Shown in pieces: positions 22,901-31,900 of a stretch of 64,000 nt of DNA; the stretch's first letter is position 1; every line of letters begins with the position of its first letter. Under the pieces are notes generated by a model that saw only the letters and a program-made list of their open reading frames with translations, had not been told where the DNA came from and searched no databases. The stretch covers positions 944,001 to 1,008,000 of the forward strand of contig JASXSU010000001.1 in NCBI GenBank assembly GCA_030674875.1. Direction: 5' to 3'. Made by a program: the position numbers and the translations under genes. This DNA is from Candidatus Endonucleibacter sp. (ex Gigantidas childressi) (GTDB taxonomy: Bacteria > Pseudomonadota > Gammaproteobacteria > Pseudomonadales > Endozoicomonadaceae).

Positions 22901-25900
22901 TGCCGGTAATGACAATTGTTACCTCTTTTTCCACCGACTCGGCATTGGCCGCTCCAGAGTTGTCAGTCGCGGTAACATTATATTTCAGAGTGATGGTCTG
23001 ACCTGCTCTCAAAAAATCAAGGTTAGCATCAGTGCTGTAGCTCCAGCCTCCACTGGTTACAGAGAAGCCGTCAATTAGGGCTGTTTTAAGGCTGGCCTCT
23101 AGATTCGCAAAGGTTCCGTCACTCAAGACAGTATCGGTATTAACTTCACTGATCGTAACAACGTCTCCACTATCCAGTTCTGTGAAGGAAAGTAGGCCGG
23201 TGGTCGCAAGACTAACTGCGCCATCACCCTCAGTAAGAGCTCCAGTCTGAGTAATAGAATCAATTACCGGTTGGTCATTGGTGCCGGTAATGACAATTGT
23301 TACCTCTTTTTCCACCGACTCGGCATTGGCCGCTCCAGAGTTGTCAGTCGCGGTAACATTATATTTCAAGACGATGGTTTGATCTTTACCCAAAAAGTCA
23401 AGATTAGCGCTTGTACTGTAACTCCAGCCTGAATTAGAAATAACGAAGCCGCTCATAAGGCTGGTGCTAAGACTGCTAGTAAGATCTCCACCATTCCACG
23501 TGATACTGGTATCAGATTTACTTACCGTTACAATATCTCCGCTATCCAACTCCGTGAAGCTAAGTGTACCGTCAACACTGAGACTGGCAGTACTATCACC
23601 TTCTGTCAGAGCTCCAGTGCTAGTAATCGAATCAATTACCGGCTGGTCATTAGTGCCTGTAATGGTAACTATTACCTCCTTTGCAGCCGATGCAGCATTG
23701 GCCGCTCCAGAGTCGTCAGTAGCGATAACATTATATTTCAAGACGATGGTTTGGTCTTTACCCAAAAAGTCAAGATTAGCGCTTGTACTGTAACTCCAAC
23801 CTCCATTAGAAGTAACGAAGCCGCTCATAAGGCTGGTGCCAAAACTGCTAGTAAGATCTCCACCACTCCACGTGATACTGGTATCAGATTTACTTACCGT
23901 TACAACATCTCCGCTATCCAACTCCGTGAAGCTAAGTGTACCGTCAACACTGAGACTGGCAGTACTATCACCCTCTGTTAGAGCTCCAGTGCTAGTAATC
24001 GAATCAATTACCGGCTGGTCATTAGTGCCTGTAATGGTAACTATTACCTCCTTTGCAGCCGATGCAGCATTGGCCGATCCAGAGTCGTCAGTAGCGATAA
24101 CATTATATTTCAAGACGATGGTTTGATCTTTACCCAAAAAGTCAAGATTAGCGCTTGTACTGTAACTCCAACCTGAATTAGAAATAACGAAGCCGCTCAT
24201 AAGGCTGGTGCTAAGACTGCTAGTAAGATCTCCACCACTCCACGTGATACTGGCATCAGATTTACTTACCGTTACAATATCTTCGCTATCCAACTCCGTG
24301 AAGAAAAGTGTACCGTCAACACTGAGACTGGCAGTACTATCACCTTCTGTTAGAGCTCCAGTGCTAGTAATCGAATCAATTACCGGCTGGTCATTAGTAC
24401 CAGTAATGGTAACTATTACCTCCTTTGCAGCTGATACAGCATTGCCCGCCCCAGAGTCGTCAGTAGCGATAACATTATATTTCAAGACGATGGTTTGATC
24501 TTTACCCAAAAAGTCAAGATTAGCGCTTGTACTGTAACTCCAACCTCCATTAGAAGTAACGAAGCCGCTCATAAGGCTGGTGCTAAGACTGCTAGTAAGA
24601 TCTCCACCACTCCACGTGATACTGGTATCAGATTTACTTACCGTTACAACATCTCCGCTATCCAACTCCGTGAAGCTAAGTGTACCGTCAACACTGAGAC
24701 TGGCAGTACTATCACCCTCTGTTAGAGCTCCAGTGCTAGTAATCGAATCAATTACCGGCTGGTCATTAGTGCCTGTAATGGTAACTATTACCTCCTTTGC
24801 AGCCGATGCAGCATTGGCCGATCCAGAGTCGTCAGTAGCGATAACATTATATTTCAAGACGATGGTTTGATCTTTACCCAAAAAGTCAAGATTAGCGCTT
24901 GTACTGTAACTCCAACCTGAATTAGAAATAACGAAGCCGCTCATAAGGCTGGTGCTAAGACTGCTAGTAAGATCTCCACCACTCCACGTGATATTGGCAT
25001 CAGATTTACTTACCGTTACAATATCTCCGCTATCCAACTCCGTGAAGCTAAGTGTACCGTCAACACTGAGACTGGCAGTACTATCACCTTCTGTTAGAGC
25101 TCCCGTGCTAGTAATCGAATCAATTACCGGCTGGTCATTAGTGCCTGTAATGGTAACTATTACCTCCTTTGCAGCTGATACAGCATTGGCCGATCCAGAG
25201 TTGTCAGTAGCGATAACATTATATTTCAAGACGATGGTTTGATCTTTACCCAAAAAGTCAAGATTAGCGCTTGTACTGTAACTCCAACCTCCATTAGAAG
25301 TAACGAAGCCGCTCATAAGGCTGGTGCTAAGACTGCTAGTAAGATCTCCATCACTCCACGTGATACTGGTATCAGATTTACTTACCGTTACAACATCTCC
25401 GCTATCCAACTCCGTGAAGCTAAGTGTACCGTCAACACTGAGACTGGCAGTACTATCACCCTCTGTTAGAGCTCCAGTGCTAGTAATCGAATCAATTACC
25501 GGCTGGTCATTAGTGCCTGTAATGGTAACTATTACCTCCTTTGCAGCCGATGCAGCATTGGCCGCTCCAGAGTCGTCAGTAGCGATAACATTATATTTCA
25601 AGACGATGGTTTGATCTTTACCCAAAAAGTCAAGATTAGCGCTTGTACTGTAACTCCAACCTCCATTAGAAATAACGAAACCGCTCATAAGGCTGGTGCT
25701 AAGACTGCTAGTAAGATCTCCACCATTCCACGTGATACTGGAATCAGATTTACTTACCGTTACAATATCTCCGCTATCCAACTCCGTGAAGAAAAGTGTA
25801 CCGTCAACACTGAGACTGGCAGTACTATCACCTTCTGTTAGAGCTCCAGCGCTAGTAATCGAATCAATTACCGGCTGGTCATTAGTGCCTGTAATGGTAA

Positions 25901-28900
25901 CTATTACCTCCTTTGCAGCTGATGCAGCATTGGCATCTCCAGAGTTGTCAGTAGCGATAACATTATATTTCAGGACGATGGTTTGATCTTTACCCAAAAA
26001 GTCAAGATTAGCGCTTGTACTGTAACTCCAACCTGAATTAGAAATAACGAAGCCGCTCATAAGGCTGGCGCTAAGACTGCTAGTAAGATCTCCACCATTC
26101 CACGTGATACTGGTATCAGATTTACTTAGCGTTACAATATCTCCGCTATCCAACTCCGTGAAGAAAAGTGTACCGTCAACACTGAGACTGACAGTACTAT
26201 CACCTTCTGCCAGAGCTCCAGTGCTAGTAATCGAATCAATTACCGGCTGGTCATTAGTGCCTGTAATGGTAACCATTACCTCCTCTATAGCCGACGCAGC
26301 ATTTTCCGATGCAGAGTTATCAGTAGCGATAACATGATATTGCAAGACGATGGTTTGATCTTTACCCAAAAAGTCAAGATTAGCGTTTGTACTGTAACTC
26401 CAACCTGAATTAGAAATAACGAAACCGCTCATAAGGCTGGTGCTAAGACCGCTAGTAAGGCCTCCACCACTCCACGCGATACTGACATCAGACTTACTTA
26501 CCGTTACAGTATCTCCGCTATCCAACTCCGTGAAGCTAAGTATACCGTCAACACTGAGACTGGCAGTACTATCACCTTCTGTCAGAGCTCCAGTGCTAGT
26601 AATCGAATCAATTACCTGCTGGTCATTAGTGCCTGTAATGGTAATTATTACCTCCTTTGCAGCCGATGCAGCATTGGCCGCTCCAGAGTCGTCAGTAGCG
26701 ATAACATTATATTTCAGGACGATGGTTTCATCTTTACTCAAAAAGTCAAGATTAGCGCTTGTATTGTAACTCCAACCTCCATTAGAAATAACGAAGCCGC
26801 TCATAAGGCTGGTGCTAAGACTGCTAGTAAGATCTCCACCATCCCACGTGATACTGGTATCAGATTTACTTACCGTTACAACATCTCCGCTATTCAACTC
26901 CGTGAAGCTAAGTGTACCGTCAACACTGAGACTGGCAGTACTATCACCTTCTGTTAGAGCTCCAGTGCTAGTAATCGAATCAATTACCGGCTGGTCATTA
27001 GTGCCTGTAATGGTAACTATTACCTCCTTTTCAGCCGATGCAGCATTGGCCGCTCCAGAGTTGTCAGTAGCGGTAACATTATATTTCAAGACGATGGTTT
27101 GATCTTTACCCAAAAAGTCAAGATTAGCGCTTGTACTGTAACTCCAACCTGAATTAGAAATAACGAAGCCGCTCATAAGGCTGGTGCTAAGACTGCTAGT
27201 AAGATTTCCACCATTCCACGTGATACTGGTATCAGATTTACTTACCGTTACAATATCTCCGCTATCCAACTCAGTGAAGCTAAGTGTACCGTCAACACTG
27301 AGACTGGCAGTACTATCACTTTCTGTCAGAGCTCCCGTGCTAGTAATCGAATCAATTACCGGCTGGTCATTAGTGCCTGTAATGGTAACTATTACCTCCT
27401 TTGCAGCCGATGCAGCATTGGCCGCTCCAGAGTTGTCAGTAGCGATAACATTATATTTCAAGACGATGGTTTGATCTTTACCCAAAAAGTCAAGATTAGC
27501 GCTTGTACTGTAACTCCAACCTCCATTAGAAATAACGAAGCCGCTCATAAGGCTGGTGCTAAGACTGCTAGTAAGATCTCCACCATTCCACGTGATACTG
27601 GTATCAGATTTACTTACCGTTACAATATCCCCGCTATCCAACTCAGTGAAGCTAAGTGTACCGTCAACACTGAGACTGGCAGTACTATCACCTTCTGTCA
27701 GGGCTCCAGTGCTAGTAATCGAATCAATTACCGGCTGGTCATTAGTGCCTGTAATGGTAACTATTACCTCCTTTGCAGCCGATGCAGCATTGGCCGATCC
27801 AGAGTTGTCAGTAGCGGTAACATTATATTTCAAGACGATGGTTTGATCTTTACCCAAAAAGTCAAGATTAGCGCTTGTACTGTAACTCCAACCTCCATTA
27901 GAAATAACGAAGCCGCTCATAAGGCTGGCGCTAAGACTGCTAGTAAGATCTCCACCACTCCACGTGATACTGGCATCAGATTTACTTACCGTTACAATAT
28001 CTCCGCTATCCAACTCCGTGAAGCTAAGTGTACCGTCAACACTGAGACTCGCAGTACTATCACCTTCTGTTAGAGCTCCCGTGCTAGTAATCGAATCAAT
28101 TACCGGCTGGTCATTAGTGCCTGTAATGGTAACTATTACCTCCTTTGCAGCTGATACAGCATTGGCCGATCCAGAGTTGTCAGTAGCGATAACATTATAT
28201 TTCAAGACGATGGTTTGATCTTTACCCAAAAAGTCAAGATTAGCGCTTGTACTGTAACTCCAACCTCCATTAGAAGTAACGAAGCCGCTCATAAGGCTGG
28301 TGCTAAGACTGCTAGTAAGATCTCCACCACTCCACGTGATACTGGTATCAGATTTACTTACCGTTACAACATCTCCGCTATCCAACTCCGTGAAGCTAAG
28401 TGCACCGTCAACACTGAGACTGGCAGTACTATCACCCTCTGTTATAGCTCCAGTGCTAGTAATCGAATCAATTACCGGCTGGTCATTAGTGCCTGTAATG
28501 GTAACTATTACCTCCTTTGCAGCCGATGCAGCATTGGCCGATCCAGAGTTGTCAGTAGCGATAACATTATATTTCAAGACGATGGTTTGATCTTTACCCA
28601 AAAAGTCAAGATTAGCGCTTGTACTGTAACTCCAACCTCCATTAGAAATAACGAAACCGCTCATAAGGCTGGTGCTAAGACTGCTAGTAAGATCTCCACC
28701 ACTCCACGTGATACTGGCATCAGATTTACTTACCGTTACAATATCTCCGCTATCCAACTCCGTGAAGCTAAGTGTACCGTCAACACTGAGACTGGCAGTA
28801 CTATCACCTTCTGTTAGAGCTCCCGTGCTAGTAATAGAATCAATTACCGGCTGGTCATTAGTGCCTGTAATGGTAACTATTACCTCCTTTGCAGCTGATA

Positions 28901-31900
28901 CAGCATTGGCCGATCCAGAGTTGTCAGTAGCGATAACATTATATTTCAAGACGATGGTTTGATCTTTGCCCAAAAAGTCAAGATTAGCGCTTGTACTGTA
29001 ACTCCAACCTCCATTAGAAGTAACGAAGCCGCTCATAAGGCTGGTGCTAAGACTGCTAGTAAGATCTCCACCACTCCACGTGATACTGGTATCAGATTTA
29101 CTTACCGTTACAACATCTCCGCTATCCAACTCCGTGAAGCTAAGTGTACCGTCAACACTGAGACTGGCAGTACTATCACCTTCTGCCAGAGCTCCAGTGC
29201 TAGTAATCGAATCAATTACCGGCTGGTCATTAGTGCCTGTAATGGTAACTATTACCTCCTTTGCAGCCGATGCAGCATTGGCCGATCCAGAGTTGTCAGT
29301 AGCGATAACATTATATTTCAAGACGATGGTTTGATCTTTACCCAAAAAATCAAGATTAGCGCTTGTACTGTAACTCCAACCTCCATTAGAAATAACGAAG
29401 CCGCTCATAAGGCTGGTGCTAAGACTGCTAGTAAGGTCTCCACCACTCCACGTGATACTGGCATCAGATTTACTTACCGTTACAATATCTCCGCTATCCA
29501 ACTCCGTGAAGGAAAGTGTACCGTCAACACTAAGACTGGCAGTACTATCACCTTCTGTTAGAGCTCCAGTGTTAGTAATCGAATCAATTACCGGCTGGTC
29601 ATTAGTGCCTGTAATGGTAACTATTACCTCCTTTGCAGCTGATACAGCATTGGCCGATCCAGAGTTGTCAGTAGCGATAACATTATATTTCAAGACGATG
29701 GTTTGATCTTTACCCAAAAAGTCAAGATTAGCGCTTGTACTGTAACTCCAACCTCCATTAGAAATAACGAAACCGCTCATAAGGCTGGCGCTAAGACTGC
29801 TAGTAAGATCTCCACCATTCCACGTGATACTGGTATCAGATTTACTTACCGTTACAATATCTCCCCTATCCAACTCCGTGAAGAAAAGTGTACCGTCAAC
29901 ACTGAGACTGGCAGTACTATCACCTTCTGCCAGAGCTCCAGTGCTAGTAATCGAATCAATTACCGGCTGGTCATTAGTGCCTGTAATGGTAACTATTACC
30001 TCCTTTTCAGCCGATGCAGCATTGGCCGCTCCAGAGTTGTCAGTAGCGGTAACATTATATTTCAAGACAATGGTTTGATCTTTACCCAAAAAGTCAAGAT
30101 TAGCGCTTGTACTGTAACTCCAACCTGAATTAGAAATAACGAAGCCGCTCATAAGGCTGGCGCTAAGACTGCTAGTAAGATCTCCACCATGCCACGTGAT
30201 ACTGGTATCAGATTTACTTACCGTTACAATATCTCCGCTATCCAACTCCGTGAAGGAAAGTATACCGTCAACACTGAGACTGGCAGTACTATCACCTTCT
30301 GTTAGAGCTCCAGTGCTAGTAATCGAATCAATTACCGGCTGGTCATTAGTGCCTGTAATGGTAACTATTACCTCCTTTGCAGCCGATGCAGCATTGGCCG
30401 CTCCAGAGTCGTCAGTAGCGATAACATTATATTTCAAGACGATGGTTTGATCTTTACCCAAAAAGTCAAGATTAGCGCTTGTACTGTAACTCCAACCTCC
30501 ATTAGAAGTAACGAAGCCGCTCATAAGGCTGGCGCTAAGACTACTAGTAAGATCTCCACCATTCCACGTGATACTGGTATCAGATTTACTTACCGTTACA
30601 ATATCTCCGCTATCCAACTCCGTGAAGAAAAGTGTACCGTCAACACGGAGACTGGCAGTACTATCACCTTCTGCCAGAGCTCCAGTGCTAGTAATCGAAT
30701 CAATTACCGGCTGGTCATTAGTGCCTGTAATGGTAACTATTACCTCCTTTGCAGCCGATGCAGCATTGGCCGCTCCAGAGTCGTCAGTAGCGATAACATT
30801 ATATTTCAAGACGATGGTTTGGTCTTTACCCAAAAAGTCAAGATTAGCGCTTGTACTGTAACTCCAACCTGAATTAGAAATAACGAAGCCGCTCATAAGG
30901 CTGGCGCTAAGACTGCTAGCAAGATCTCCACCACTCCACGTGATATTGGCATCAGATTTACTTACCGTTACAATATCTCCGCTATCCAACTCCGTGAAGC
31001 TAAGTGTACCGTCAACACTGAGACTGGCAGTACTATCACCTTCTGTTAGAGCTCCAGTGCTAGTAATCGAATCAATTATCGGCTGGTCATTAGTGCCTGT
31101 AATGGTAACTATTACCTCCTTTGCAGCCGATGCCACATTGGCCGCTCCAGAGTCGTCAGTAGCGATAACATTATATTTCAAGACGATGGTTTGATCTTTA
31201 CCCAAAAAGTCAAGATTAGCGCTTGTACTGTAACTCCAACCTGAATTAGAAATAACGAAGCCGCTCATAAGGCTGGTGCTAAGACTGTTAGTAAGATCTC
31301 CACCATTCCACGTGATACTGGTATCAGATTTACTTACCGTTACAATATCTCCGCTATCCAACTCCGTGAAGCTAAGTGTACCGTCAACACTGAGACTGGC
31401 AGTACTATCACCTTCTGTCAGAGCTACAGTGCTAGTAATCGAATCAATTACCGGCTGGTCATTAGTGCCTGTAATGGTAACTATTACCTCTTTTGCAGCC
31501 GATGCAGCATTGGCCGCTCCAGAGTTGTCAGTAGCGATAACATTATATTTCAAGACGATGGTTTGGTCTTTACCCAAAAAATCAAGATTAGCGCTTGTAC
31601 TGTAACTCCAACCTCCATTAGAAATAACGAAGCCGCTCATAAGGCTGGCGCTAAGACTGCTAGTAAGATCTCCACCACTCCACGTGATACTGGTATCAGA
31701 TTTACTTACCGTTACAACATCTCCGCTATCCAACTCAGTGAAGCTAAGTGTACCGTCAACACTGAGACTGGCAGTACTATCACCTTCTGTTAGAGCTCCA
31801 GTGCTAGTAATCGAATCAATTACCGGCTGGTCATTAGTGCCTGTAATGGTAACTATTACTTCCTTTGCAGCTGATACAGCATTGGCCGATCCAGAGTTGT

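Noticed and set aside
27471-29561. Plus-strand open frames of about 200 aa recurring every 744 bp over the VCBS array of B
   Set aside because: They are antisense shadows of the repeat. They follow the repeat period, lack ribosome sites and break wherever a unit has a chance stop.
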